64,000 nucleotides of DNA from Sepiola atlantica (GCA_963556195.1 OY744520.1:2520001-2584000); one strand, 5' to 3'. Positions 1-12,768 are shown, numbered from the stretch's first letter. Translations and numbers: made by a program. Notes: a model not told the origin generated them from the letters alone.

Positions 1-2173
1 AGCTATTAACATTTCTATTTACAATTTTGCGTATTTGTGACCGACTGAACTTTCCGGTGTATGTTACTGTAGAAAATACCGGCCATATATTGCATGAAAT
101 CGAATTAAATTTACATTTTAAAATAATAAAAACAGAGAGTGATAAATGACGTAACTGACGTGCTAGTCAGAATCAAATATCTAATCGATCTAATTTTAAA
201 TATAACGTATGCAGTTTCACTATGGTCGCAAGAGTAATAAGTTTATTAGTTAGAAGATAGAAACAGGAGCATAACTTGTTTACAATGGAACAAATAAATT
301 GAATCCCCACAAAACCAAAAGATTCTCAAGAATGAAACACGCGAATTTCTGTGTAGTTTGCCAAAAACGTACTTTGATACAGCTATACTTATAAACTGAG
401 GTTGTAAAAATAAATACAGAACCATATATGAACAATATGAGATAATATGTGTTCAAAATATAATATAGTAATATACATATATGTGTGTCGATAAATCGAT
501 ACTTATAAATAAATATGAAAGAAGGCGTATCAATTAGCTAAAACTTAAATAAAGAGAGAAAGATATAGTTACATCAAACACGCGAAACATCAATCAGTTA
601 TATATAACCCATTTCATCCGCGTAAGCGGAATAATCTTACCCTAATTAACATTTAAACAAAAGAAAGAAGTTAAGAAAATTCGTACCCGAGTTTTGAAAA
701 TTAATCACCATGTTTCTGATACAACGACGGGAAGTTTTTGTTTAGGAATATCTTTTTTTTAAGTTCAGAATCCATAGTGCTTAGATATTTTTATCTTTAA
801 CCTGTGATTATATAAATCCATATCAGAAAATTCACAAGTAGGTGTTAAGGCACTCGTCACCCTCCATACCCACATCCCCACATCTGTCCGCATCTACACA
901 CACGTCTAAAGGATAACACCTGAAGTTAATAAATTGTATTTTGACAATTTAAATTCTGTTTCTGTTTAAAATCCTTTACGGCGTCACATTTAAAAAGTTA
1001 AAATTTATTTCGTAAGGAGAACATTGCATTTATTTTGAATGGATAAAGTACAAATTTATTTAGAAATATGCATTTCTTAGAGGACACTGTGCTGAATACA
1101 GAACATAATCTGGAGCATACGAACTTCAGAATCTTCTTCGAGTTGTGCCTGAACACCAGTTTGGCCCTAGGTGTTTCAGGTAGTATGGTGTTGTATATTT
1201 CTCAACTGTGGTCAACACATAATAGTTCATAGGGTAGTAATTAACTGGGCATGTGTTTAGACTAATAACATCTTGGGAATTCTCAGACGGCCATTTCTGG
1301 GTTTCCCGGCAGTGTGCAACGGATCTAAGTGCTGCTGACATATGCATATGTATGGCTTTCTCAGCATGAGTAACTTTAGCTTGAGTTGATTTTCGAATAT
1401 TTGAGGCGGCATTGCGTACACTTCGCTAGACGTACATTAAAATAATCTCGATGTTTGGCTAGCTACCATTTGATCTGCGTGTTGTGAAACTAGACCTGAG
1501 AAGAACCAAAGTATTCCTGACTTAGTGTTACTTTTGTAAATGAATTTCTCGGTTTTCGTAAGGTAGTTCTCCGGGCCTTTACGATGAATAGTTGGCGTTT
1601 GTCACTCTTGTGCGAGGAACAGCTGTTATGAACGTCGCATCTGTCTCTCTCTCCAAGTTCTGCATTGTTTTCCATCGATCTTGCCGCATATTTCCTGCAG
1701 GTACTCGACAAATGTCATTGTGCAAACCACGTCATAACGCTTTCTATGATGTTCCTTGCTTACCGCTACTTCCACATGTCCATCGTAATTCTGTTGCTCA
1801 GTTTTCTCGAACTTTTCTATCCGGCGCGAATTATGATAATGCAGGTCACTCCCTTCCAATATTTATTTGACGTAGGATAATTTACACCATGACGATTTAC
1901 AACGTTTATCGTTTGAACATATATTAATATTTGAATATTAGTTGTTAAATTTGTTAATACACATTGTGAATGTAAGCATTTTCCATAAAACACAATTTTT
2001 CCTTAAAAGAAATTGAACTTATAAAACGTTTTTTTCACGTATTATTTCATGGTTAAAATGTTCAAAACTCTCAAATATTCTCCGGGTAAATTACTCAATA
2101 GCTAAATAAAAAAGGCTAGTCAGAATCAAAAATTCTTATTCAGGTCTTACTTTGAAAATGAGATCGATGTAAT
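1..2173. other. AT-rich non-coding stretch
   Basis: No gene recognised. Short open frames overlap on both strands at 1490-1880, in a locally less AT-rich patch. They resemble no family I know and have no splice-site or promoter context. The phrase GCTAGTCAGAATCAAA occurs near 161 and again near 2115, so parts of this stretch are probably dispersed-repeat debris. Confidence 0.5.
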
Positions 2174-2199
2174 TATATATATATATATATATATATATA
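2174..2199. repeat. (TA)n microsatellite
   Basis: A short pure TA run that directly abuts the left arm of the fold-back element beginning at 2199. Confidence 0.95.
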
Positions 2200-2325
2200 G
2201 TAAGTTATCAAAATATATTTATGACAATTAAGCAACACAGAGACTCCCGCGTTTCATCCCCCGGAGGAAAATTCAGGCTAAAATACATTGCTTAATTGCC
2301 ATAAATATATTTTCTATAACTTACT
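2199..2325. repeat. fold-back (MITE-like) element
   Basis: The arms at 2199-2235 and 2288-2325 are inverted repeats of about 37 bp. They match except for one substitution and a one-base length difference, and enclose a 52-bp GC-richer loop. Each arm contains the motif TTGCTTAATTG or its complement. No coding capacity is present. It is probably a terminal-inverted-repeat or palindromic non-autonomous element. No clean target duplication is visible because the left edge runs into a TA array. Confidence 0.7.
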
Positions 2326-2419
2326 ACCTAGCTCTACTTACGTATCGAGCACTGTTAAAGTAAATACTGCCAATTGATACATAAAAAAGTCATATATCTC
2401 CTGTGGATACACGAAATAG

Positions 2420-2421
<2 letters not shown>

Positions 2422-2478
<57 letters not shown>

Positions 2479-2508
2479 GTGTGTGTGTGTGAGTATGTGT
2501 GTGTGTGT
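2422..2508. repeat. compound (TA)n-(TG)n microsatellite
   Basis: TA units from about 2422 to 2473 pass into TG units to about 2508, with one GA interruption. Confidence 0.95.
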
Positions 2509-3567
2509 TGTTGGTTCGTGTGAGCTTTTGCGAGGGAGAATATAATGTGATTATTTCTTTATTTCCCAATAGATTTAGAGCACTGCTAATTTTCTTGCTC
2601 GGAAAGTCTTTGTATAGTGTTAGATTAGCATAACACAATCTCTACGTGATATCTCGGACTTTGCTTAACATAACATTAAGAATGACAAATCCTTCCATAA
2701 CTCTCCATGTATTTGCATAAGTCTATCAACACAAACATAGATTTATACCGTAGTACAAATCTAGCTGTACGAGAATGCACCCAGAAGACGCGCACTTGTG
2801 ATATATATTGATGTCCGATGCAGGAAAACTTGCAATATATGCGAGTTCATGCATACTGAACAGAAATGCGAAAAACAAAAACAAATTTACAACTTGTTAC
2901 CATGAACATTTTTTTTCCCATATCCATTTTCCTTTTTCATAACTCCTACCATAACTTTGAAAGGTCTTTTTATATTACATTTACTTATGCAAAAATATAT
3001 AATATTCTTTGGAAATTCATGAATTATCGTTTTAAAAATATTTCAAATATTTCAAATATTTCGATACAGGAACGATTTATATTTTCTCTACCTCAAGCCT
3101 AACAAAATAGCTTCTCTGAAAATATTCGATTGAGTTAATATAGGTGAAAGATAAACGTTTACAAGACATCCAAGTTATTCCATTCACACATTTTGTTTAA
3201 AAATGACCGGATGTCTTTTTTTTTAAAGTCAGTTTTGGTCCTGATAGAACAAGCGTTTAATTTAAGGTGATTTATTTTCGACACCAACGTATTTAATTTA
3301 TTGTCTAATAATCCATTTCAATACAAGATTTTGTGATTAATTATCGTAACGAGAAAGCAATACTAATTATTATATTATCAAAAATAAATTTGGAAACATT
3401 AGTTATCTTCCTTGAAGATAATTTGTTCCTCAGTGGAGACACTATTGTCATTTGAGTGATTACTTCTGTGCCTCAACTGAATCGGTGATTTAAATCAGAA
3501 TAATCCACTTTTTAGCGTGATATTCAAAATGAAAAAATGTTTAGTTTGACGCTATGCTTTTTGCAAT
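2509..3567. other. non-coding stretch, nothing recognised
   Basis: AT-rich sequence with small random open frames only. A short triplicated ATTTCAAAT-type motif lies near 3040-3062. Confidence 0.5.
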
Positions 3568-3686
3568 ATCTACGGCATGATTACGTTGACACAACGGTTC
3601 ACGTAATCCCACTGTAGTTAAGCAACGTTGAGTCTGGTCAGTACCCGATGGGTGACCATTTGGGAATACCGGGCACTGTATGTAAG
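3568..3686 (+). pseudogene. 5S rRNA-derived sequence (pseudogene or 5S-type SINE head)
   Basis: Nearly the whole length of a 5S rRNA can be followed. It opens with a 5'-end-like TCTACGGC, continues through the internal-promoter region GTTAAGCAACGTTGAG and GGTCAGTACCCGATGGGTG, and ends with TGGGAATACCGGGCACTGTA. Length (about 119 bp) fits the 120-nt 5S molecule. Substitutions in the first half break the first helix, so this is not a functional gene. Downstream sequence shows no T-run typical of a pol III terminator. It is either a dispersed 5S pseudogene or the head of a 5S-derived SINE. Three shorter relatives occur in this window at about 14.2, 19.8 and 37.2 kb. Confidence 0.85.
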
Positions 3687-3689
3687 AAG

Positions 3690-4738
3690 ATGTCGACACA
3701 TTCCCGCAAAAACTTAACTTGGTCATCTCCCCTGACTCGAATATACATGCGTCTAGAGACCGATTGTAAATTTGATATTCCCTAGAAACTTCCTCGTTCG
3801 AAGGAAGTAGGTTCGACCTGCCCAGAATTAATGCCACTTCGTTCGTCTCGTTCGTTTTGTTCCTTCGTTATAATTTAACTATTTATTGCCCACTCGGCTT
3901 ACTAATATAATATAGGCAACTCTAAAAAAACGTCAAATATGTTTTTAACGACTTTTTTTTTACTTCGTTCCTTACAACGTGTGTTGTATCGTTGGCATAA
4001 AAAAGACACGCTTATTTCTATAACGCGTACGAGAACAACAATATTCAGAACGTGTGCAAATATTTATAAATTGAATAGCAAATATTAATAAATTGAATAG
4101 TAAATATTTATATTTATATTATTCATTTACGTTTTACGATTTAAGAGTGTCTTTCGTTATTAAAAAGTATGATAAATTATTGAGCATTCGCCGCCAGTGT
4201 CAGTGGGTGCGTGGTTACAATCTATACAATCTAACGATTCCTGACTCCCAAAACACCTTTTCCTTGTTTAATATGGGTTAATATTTATCAATCGCAAAGC
4301 AGCCTTCTACTAAAACATCTTTTCACAATCAACATGATAAATCTGCGATGGTTCTAAACTTTTTGTTAAAACAATTGCTAACTCATCAGCACTAAATATC
4401 AACGAGAACAACATTTTGCGACTATTTTCGTTTCTGTATTATCATTTAGAATACCGTTACGTTAAGGCGGGAAAAATAGAAACATGATGAGATAGCGTGT
4501 GACTCTAGCGTTACACGTACGAGAATGGACACACTAGGGATTTGATTTAAACCTGTCAAACAATCACCATTGTAGAAGTCACTCCACCAGATAACGGGTA
4601 TGAGTGTCGGTATATAAATTGATTTTCAAGAATAACAACCTTCAATCGAGGTAAATACCAGCATTTTTGAGTCTTATTATATACGGCACTTTGTCCCAAG
4701 GGCCATAGACCACGCGTGACATAATTAATCATGATCGT

Positions 4739-4740
<2 letters not shown>
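3690..4740. other. AT-rich non-coding stretch
   Basis: No gene or repeat recognised apart from a short duplicated phrase (AATTGAATAG plus AAATATT) near 4068-4110. Confidence 0.5.
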
Positions 4741-4741
<1 letters not shown>

Positions 4742-4773
<32 letters not shown>

Positions 4774-4800
4774 AATAATAATAGTAATAATAATAACATA
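4742..4800. repeat. (AAC)n-(AAT)n trinucleotide array
   Basis: About nine AAC units followed by imperfect AAT units. On the reverse strand it gives the low-complexity Y/C-rich open frame. Confidence 0.95.
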
Positions 4801-4913
4801 AAGGAAACAACCTTTTTAGAATAAATTAGTGGCCCCAAGTAGAAATCCTATGATTGATTTCTTGATCTATCTGTATAATTTACTGTTAATGATGATATTC
4901 TTTAGGAAATATT

Positions 4914-4918
<5 letters not shown>

Positions 4919-4980
<62 letters not shown>

Positions 4981-5002
4981 TTGTGTGTGTGTATGTGCGT
5001 GT
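4919..5002. repeat. compound (TA)n-(TG)n microsatellite
   Basis: About 56 bp of pure TA followed by an imperfect TG tract. Confidence 0.95.
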
Positions 5003-5730
5003 GATATGTATGTGCTTCCTATAGAAAAAACAGTTACAGAATCTACATACAATCTGAAATGCATTATTAGTTATAATACACCGAGGAAGACAATGGAAGT
5101 ATTCCCGATTCTCTAAAAGCACCCTTAAAGGCGTATAAAGACATAAACGTCTTGAGACTTCAACTATATCCAATTTGTATTAAATTTAAATCTTTTGCAT
5201 GCACTTTTAGTAAAGACAAATTGCCCTCCTAACCTAAGGGAGCTATGAAGGTCGAACCTCCTTTGAAACCTCAAATATATCCTATTTTCATGAAATTCAT
5301 ATACTATGTATAAGGTTATTTTGAGTAAAAAATGTAAGTGATCAAGAATTTCTCGTTGTGCCGAATATGTACGTTCCCTTACTTCTAAGTGACGCATGGG
5401 AACAAAACTGCACATACTTATATCCGATTTTTCTTGTGGGTGTTTTTTTTATAAAAAGCGACTTAACAAATGTCTGAAATATGTTGTTGCTAAAGTCTCA
5501 GATTGACAACATCGAATGTTTTGTTTCGATTCTACCCCATATCCCAGGTTTTAAATACAATTATAAGAAATCGAAGAATACGTCTTTACCTTTTATGATA
5601 TAATAAAATGTTATTTAAGCATTTTGGTACATTTAATACCCACCGCCTCTCCGTCTGCCCGTCTTTCTTTCTTTCTCGCTTTTTATATACCACCTCTCAC
5701 ACTCTCTCTCCTACCCGTATCTCTCTCTCA

Positions 5731-5731
<1 letters not shown>
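5003..5731. other. non-coding stretch, nothing recognised
   Basis: Unique-looking AT-rich sequence ending in a CT-rich tract (5660-5730) just before a TA array. Confidence 0.5.

Positions 5732-5779
<48 letters not shown>
5732..5779. repeat. (TA)n microsatellite
   Basis: Pure TA run of about 48 bp immediately after a CT-rich tract. Confidence 0.95.
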
Positions 5780-5782
<3 letters not shown>

Positions 5783-6872
5783 GGAGATAGCCTATCTATA
5801 TGTGTGCATTTCTGTTCCTGATAAACAAAGGTATATTAGAGAGTGTACCTAAAATATAGGTGTATTCATATGTACAAGTCGCATGTGAACATAATGAGTG
5901 TAGAGCAAATGACGCATTTCTAACACCTTAGACAATTAAATTAATCTACTTATAAACGTTAGGTTAATAGTATTTACATATCTGAATAGCTTAGTGGGTA
6001 AAATATAGAACTAACAATATCAAAGTTGCTGTAAAAGTAAACATGTATTTAATATATGTGAAGTTTTATAATATAAAGATAACTGTATTTGTTCTTTCCG
6101 TAAGCATACTCCTTATTGCCAGGTAAATATCTTTATCTCATATAAAAAGACAAGTCACAATTCCCCCTATTTCTTTCACCGGTGTAGCCCCGTAAACACA
6201 AATCTATATATAAACATATGCATCGTATCCGTCTTAGTATCTTATTGCTAAGGGTTTTTAGGAAAAACAGTTTCGTACGAATTCACCGATCTTTTCTTAT
6301 TAATTTCATCACACGAGTCGGAGTTATTACTTCCACAGTAATAAGGCATTATTGTTAAACCCATTGCACCATAACGAAATAAGATAGACATCTAATTTGG
6401 GTCGCATTTTATTACACAATCTTCCCCCTCACTTCCTATTAAACACTAGCGGTTACCCAGCTATTAAGAAATAATATAAATTTATGTTTCAACATTACAA
6501 AGAATATGGAAATGTATCCAAACATCTCTCCGGTGATGTTCTGTTAATATACAAAACAAAACGGTTCCTACAATTTTTGCTGAAGAGTAAAACTTAATTA
6601 TGTATTATGTACTATTTTTCATTATCGATTGTTTAACAGACGTGGTCGGCTCTTTATCATCGAGAAAAGAGAAAGAATGCATATTCATTGTAGTATCAAT
6701 TAGCATAGCATTGTTGTTACGTCAATGAGAAAATAAGTCAGTTACCATGAAAACGTACTATTAAAAATGTTAAAAGCTGTAGTATATTTCTCCTTACTGT
6801 AAAATAATTGCAAACTAGAAATTTTTTAAATAAATAAAAACTTATATCAGTTAATTAATTCATTTATTTAAT
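5780..6872. other. non-coding stretch
   Basis: No gene recognised. A phrase at 5993-6008 (TAGCTTAGTGGGTAAA) looks like a pol III A box, but no B box follows, so it is not called as a SINE. Confidence 0.5.
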
Positions 6873-6873
6873 T

Positions 6874-7490
6874 GGTCCCTCGATTTATAAAGTCGGGGGA
6901 CCTATGTTTTGAGGCATTTCCGTCCGTCCGTCCATCCGTCCAGATTTTCTCCGCAACCATCCATTGAATTTCTCTAAAATTTTGCATGAAGTTGTAACAT
7001 TTGTCAGGTTAAAAAGTGACATTCTCCGATTTTTGAAAAAAAATCTGGTTAGCCCCCCAGGGGATCAAAAGGCCCCAAAATTGCAAAACATGACATTTTT
7101 GGCCTCATAACTTTTCATCCATCCATTAAATTTCTCTGAAACTTGGCCAAAATATGAAGGCAATTGTTCCTAATAGAAAATAAGTATCGCTGATCTTGGA
7201 AAAAATCAGGTTCGCGCCCCCAGGGGGTCAAAAGCCCCTAAAATGGCAAAAAATGACCCTTTCCCCCCATAACGTTTGATCCATCCATTCAATTTTTCTT
7301 CGACTTGGCTAAAATGTAGAGGCAATTGTTCTGGATATGAAAGGAGTATCCTTGACCTCAGAAATATTCTGGTTCGCGCCACCAGGGGGTCAAAGAGGGT
7401 CAAAAATGCCCCAAATTGCCCAAATGTATTACATTTTACACTCGCCACATCGAGTCACATACAGAGGGGGACCACACATGGGCGGCTTGT
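6874..7490. repeat. repeat element with three 163-bp tandem units
   Basis: A 10-bp-arm hairpin (6874-6883 with 6893-6902) opens the element. A CCGT-rich tract (6929-6951) and three tandem units follow. Units start at about 6957, 7119 and 7282, a period of 162-163 bp. Each has CATCCATT, then an AATTTTTCT-like phrase, then GGCAATTGTT (units 2 and 3), and ends with a CCCAGGGGGTCAAA-type phrase. The block ends near a GAGGGGGACC phrase echoing the opening hairpin. Open frames here on both strands are products of the repeat and have no known domain. The class of the element is not known to me. Confidence 0.7.
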
Positions 7491-9010
7491 CATTTATTTA
7501 TTTAAAATAGTAACAATTAGATACCCATTAATATTACATTAATATTTAAAAATGCAAAGATTAGTTTTTTTAAACTGAAGTTTAAATTTTATAGGATGAG
7601 AGAATTCAATTTTGGAACAATTCATTTTTAATAAGGTCAGAATATTTTAGCTTAGCTACAACAGTATTTTTTAATCACTTAATTGCATTGAATTTCATCT
7701 TTAGCGATCGGACGATCTATATTTTTAAATGGCGTTGAAGGTAATAACATAGTATAGGCGGAAATATGCATATTGTTTTTGTTTTGACCTCCAAGGGTCG
7801 AAAAGCCATATTGAGTTAGTTAGCAAGAGTATGTATTTACAGAAAGCACAGAAGTGATGTGCTGCCAGAGATTGCTTCTAAATTGGTCATAGCAACCTTC
7901 TCTGTTACTTCCATTATAAAGATTCGAGAGGAGTCTAGATAATAACAGGGTACTGCAAATCACTAGAAGAGTTTTATAGATGTGAGCTTTAATAATACTT
8001 TCCATGGATGAACAGTGCTAATATAACATGTGTAGCCCTACGGTCCGCTAATCCTTCATCTACAGCGGATTATCTAGACAGGTTTTGCTTACACGTCGTA
8101 AATAAACGGCTCAAGGAGTTGTGACGTCTCTCTGCAGTTAATATAGAGACCGGCCGGAGCATTGTGTAAAGCTTTCGTATCGGCTTTGATATTGTTCATT
8201 TAACATTTTTATAGCCAGATTCCTCCTCAGTCACATATACAAAATGTGCATGACACCCTTTTCTTGGTATTGTTCTAGTCTTGGTTGTAATACCGTTCTT
8301 GAATAAAAGAATTGTCTTGGGAGGGATTGTTTTGATGAACATTATCTTTAAGATAATCTCACAAATGAACATGTCGTGGAATAAGGTTCGGTGTGTGTGA
8401 AGTATATACTGCAAAAGAGCCTTTACTGTGGAAAAAACACAGACTTTGAATATACATGACTTCAACTTGTTGGAGAAGTTAGGCGAAAACTAAAGCTTAT
8501 TAATACCAAATATGACAATATTGCAGAAACAATATTACATTGTATTAACGATTCGATGAGTGGTAATTTGCGGCGTGCCACCCTGTACTATACTAAACTG
8601 GTGATAATCACCAATTGCTATGAATGCTATGTAACTCGGAGTAAACAGATACTCACGCAATCGTCTCGCTGAAATAAGATAGTCTTTTCTTATTTCGAAA
8701 AGCACATGGAATCTTTCAGCTCACACATGGTATATAATGATGGACTCACCGGAAGAAAAGCTGTATTCGATCGCATTGAAGCTTAGCACGTCATCCATTC
8801 AAACGTGATGTTTTGGTGCAATCCGAACGGCAAATAAACATTGGAGAAGGCAATACTATTTGATAAGCACATGTTTGTTTAGAATGAAATACGTGACCTT
8901 AAATAATTATTTTGTCAAACATTTTTATTACTTTTAATCTGTTTATTTGGGTTTTACTTCTATTACTTTTCCAAAAATGTTGTTTCTATCTATTTACCTA
9001 TCTCAGTATG

Positions 9011-9014
<4 letters not shown>
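7491..9014. other. non-coding stretch, nothing recognised
   Basis: Mixed AT-rich sequence. Minus-strand frames of 61 and 89 codons (7820-8465) have no recognised motif. Confidence 0.45.

Positions 9015-9072
<58 letters not shown>
9015..9072. repeat. (TA)n microsatellite
   Basis: Pure TA run of about 57 bp. Confidence 0.95.
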
Positions 9073-9073
<1 letters not shown>

Positions 9074-9596
9074 TAGTAGAATACCCGCCCACAACGAGTA
9101 TAAGCAGAAATATAGCATTGATTTCAAAGTTCAATGAGTTTACTTTTTTTGGAGTAGTATCGTACGGTTTCGGTGGAAATAACCTAATGTTCACAAAAAA
9201 GATAAGCAATCTGTCAATATTACTCAACCTATTGTCTAGAATACATGTTTCATAACTTATAATGATGAGTTCAATAGTTTAGGATTTGACTAAGCACATA
9301 CATGTAAGTGACTCTCACGCGCGCGCATCTTATATTTGTACAAAAGTATCATACGATATATCTCAACATTCCATTCCCCGTAAAAGTATTTATATCTATC
9401 TTTTACAAAAATGTTTTTTTGTGGCCAATGCAAATGTAGGAGGCCGTACCATCAAAGTTGTAAAGTTTACAATATAAACTAATGTTTCCATGTTACTAAC
9501 AATGTTGCCGAGAATATATTTTCAAACATGATTAATGATGGGTTAATTATTATTCCAGTTTATACTGTACAACATATACATATACACATACCTAAC

Positions 9597-9600
9597 TATA

Positions 9601-9638
<38 letters not shown>
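9597..9638. repeat. (TA)n microsatellite with one TG interruption
   Basis: TA run beginning in ATATATGTATATA and ending at GAATACTCC. It lies about 60 bp 5' of a tRNA-type SINE head. Confidence 0.9.
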
Positions 9639-9640
<2 letters not shown>

Positions 9641-9696
9641 TACTCCTCAGAGTATTTCTATATGGGCCTCCTTTCGCATGAATAAAAGTTGACGTG

Positions 9697-9820
9697 TAAT
9701 GCCTTGTGCCTAGTTGGTTATGACGCTTGCTTGAAGAGTTTAGGCTTATTCTGTAGCAGAGTTCGAACCTTATGAGCGTCTGAGAAAATTTTAATATTAT
9801 TTACTTAAAATTAACATTGT

Positions 9821-9860
<40 letters not shown>
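9697..9860 (+). repeat. tRNA-derived SINE with (TA)n tail
   Basis: The head has a pol III A box (TGCCTAGTTGG at about 9707) and a B box (GAGTTCGAACC at about 9769) at the spacing of a tRNA. It is followed by about 45 bp of AT-rich body and a TA array at 9826-9860. The order head, body, simple-repeat tail is typical of tRNA-derived SINEs. The anticodon arm is degraded, so the parent tRNA cannot be named. Confidence 0.7.
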
Positions 9861-9864
<4 letters not shown>

Positions 9865-12179
9865 CGACTTAACTTCATATAGATTTACATATTAGCTGAT
9901 TTTGCCGACTCGATATCGCTTCGCAAATTTCTCTAGCTAAAATACTTAAAACATTACATAATACACTTTTCATGCATAACTTTGTTCTAAACAGGAACTA
10001 AAACATTACTCATTTATTTATATAGATGGATAAACATTAACATTTTGGTAATTTCGATATGAGTTTATTTATTGTAAAAATATCTCCCTAAAGAGAAGAA
10101 AAGGAAGAACAAAATTGCATTTGCCTTGCAATTTAGAAATATATCGCATCTTGTTGAAAAGCAAGTCTGTCACTTTACTGAAAGGAACATTTAAACACAA
10201 ATGCTGAATATTCGTCGAGACAATAAAACAATAGTGTGAATGAAGTAAACATTGTGGAGAACTCAAACATTTTTGGGGGAAAATAGAATAGATTGTGATA
10301 ATTGTGTAAGCCACGTTTATGTCAGATTATCGAAAAAGGAATTTAAAAAAAAACTGACGACAATTTAACCATCGAAATTTTGCAATAAGTTATTACATAA
10401 CATCAATAGAACAAAGATAAAGGCTAGGATATTTTTTTTTATTGATATCGGATAGACAATGCAGAGCAAATTGCTTTCCTATCAAATATACATATGAACG
10501 ACTTTCTAGCGGAAGCCAAGTCTGTGACCCTAGCAAAAAAACGACTTTCATGATACAAAAGTATGTCAAAAGATTGTTTTTTATATGTATGTACGTAGCC
10601 GGCGTAAACCATCCGGTGATGGGAAATAAAGGAACCCAAAGTTTTTCAATATACGTTCTGTTATTTGTTATTCTTGTTGGATCTTACCGGGTATCCCGAA
10701 GAACGGGTAATGCAATAGGAACTCAAACATTTGTTGGTGAACACTAGAATCGATTGCGATAATTTGAACCACTTCTTCAATTTATACAATACAACAAAAC
10801 AAAACAAAGATGAAGGATATTTTTTGATTGATATCGTTGTAGGCGAATCTAACAGATTTTCGTACGATTCTTCTCCACCTCACACTGCCAGTAGCAATTC
10901 GCGCCACTTTCTTTACTAATAAACCTGTCTATTTTAGCACGTTGTCCCCCACTGCTTTCTCATGCGTCTTGGTCTGCGAGAACCATGTACCCAAACTTGT
11001 AGTATGATTTTCGCCAGAGATTGATGTAGTAATACATGGACGTAGTCTGAGGTGTTTGATAGTAATAATTGGTGTCTCGCTGGGTCCCGCTTAATCATCA
11101 GCTAATTTCTTAACGTATACATTAGTTTTATAAGCGTGCCACGGTAGGTTTAGAGTTTTTCTCAATGCTTTCATGTCGAATGCGTGAATTTGTCTTTCCT
11201 GATAATTCAAGATGGTCTAGCTCACACGGCCGTATAGTCCTATAGATATTACCAGCTTGTATATAATTATGAATATTATATTCGCCAAGGCTAAACTGAA
11301 TAAACTGTTGGTTACACCTTTTCAAATATGTAATCTGTCTGTCAGTAAAATATAAAGATTATCGATAAACAACCATGTAAAATATTTATTTTTTATTTTA
11401 TCCGTATACACACACTTCTAAATGAAACAATCTGTTATAATCTGAATAAGTGTTCCATGAACTCATATTCCATGTTATTATAATGGATATCTGAAAATAT
11501 TCAACCGTGTAGATGGGCGTATGTGAGATATAAGTTATCGTAACACCATCAAAAGTTGGAATATCGATATTCAGTTTTACAATAAATCCAGCGATACAAT
11601 AAAAGCAAGAGTTTTATTCATATGAAACGAGATTCAAGTGACTAAAAATATCATTTTTCTTGAGAATGGAAGATACAGAAAACATTAAAAGAGAATAAGA
11701 GAGAGAAGTATGAAGAAAGAGAGAGAGAAAAGATGATATAGAGAGAAAGAGCAAACGCAAAAAGGATGAGTGACAATTGTTGAACTAGAAATACGCATCT
11801 GCAAATACATATTAGCATAGATAAGGAGTACATATACCATCACTCAATTAAAGTAAGTCTAACTCGATTTCGATCCATATATTTCTATGTTCATATCAGT
11901 CTCTATCTCCCCCCCCCTCTCTCTCTCTCTTTATCTATTTAGTTGAGTTTCTTACGAGAGGGAACAGTGTTCTATATAATACTTTTAGGGGGCATCCCCT
12001 TTTTGCAAAACTTTTTCGTGCAAGAGAATATTATTTATGAGACGTCAGCATCGTAAATATGACTTTGTTCCCGAAGAATGACTCCATCTTTATATATTTA
12101 TTCATTTTATTGTTATATCTTTTAAACAGAATTTATTTAAATCAATATGAACACATCGATCTGTAATACTAAACGGAAA
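9861..12179. other. non-coding stretch
   Basis: No gene recognised. Two phrases recur with changes at about 10,330-10,450 and 10,690-10,830 (AATAGATTGTGATAATTG versus AATCGATTGCGATAATTT, and GATAAAGGCTAGGATATTTTTT versus GATGAAGGATATTTTTTG), indicating an old local duplication. A purine-rich GAGA tract lies at 11,690-11,760 and a C/CT tract at 11,905-11,930. Confidence 0.5.
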
Positions 12180-12180
12180 G

Positions 12181-12211
<31 letters not shown>

Positions 12212-12227
12212 TATATATATACATATA
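12180..12227. repeat. (TA)n microsatellite
   Basis: TA run interrupted by AAAT and ACAT. Confidence 0.95.
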
Positions 12228-12373
12228 TAAATAAAAAGAGATATGAATTTATTTCATTAATATTACGAAAGTAAAATAGATAAAAATATAAGTAATCAGA
12301 TGATAAAATACAGTAATTAAATGATTAATAAGGTATACATGTAGATATTATTGTTTTAAAATAATACAGAATG

Positions 12374-12377
<4 letters not shown>

Positions 12378-12421
<44 letters not shown>
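12378..12421. repeat. (TA)n microsatellite
   Basis: Pure TA run of about 44 bp. Confidence 0.95.
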
Positions 12422-12424
<3 letters not shown>

Positions 12425-12627
12425 TGAATGAAAGGGAGCGAAAAGATATAGAGAAAGCTGAAGACGCTTGTTCATATATCCAGAAGCGTTGCCGAGGAAG
12501 GCTTGGGGCGATTGAAATTTTGCGCTAAAAATCATATAATTGACAAATTTTCCTCAGGTTTAATAGAAAAATATTTACGTATATCGAATTGACGATTTTC
12601 TACCGTTCGTAAACAACAAACAACCCA

Positions 12628-12648
12628 CACATACACAGGCACACACAT

Positions 12649-12702
<54 letters not shown>

Positions 12703-12710
12703 TTACACAC

Positions 12711-12762
<52 letters not shown>
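12628..12762. repeat. (CA)n and double (TA)n array
   Basis: An imperfect CA tract (12,628-12,653), a TA run to 12,701, a 12-bp CTTACACACGCC spacer and a second TA run to 12,762. Confidence 0.95.

Positions 12763-12768
<6 letters not shown>

Noticed and set aside
1490..1880. Overlapping frames on both strands
   Set aside because: All under 93 codons, unrecognisable, with none favoured by context.
5990..6040. SINE A box at about 5,993
   Set aside because: No B box at any sensible distance.
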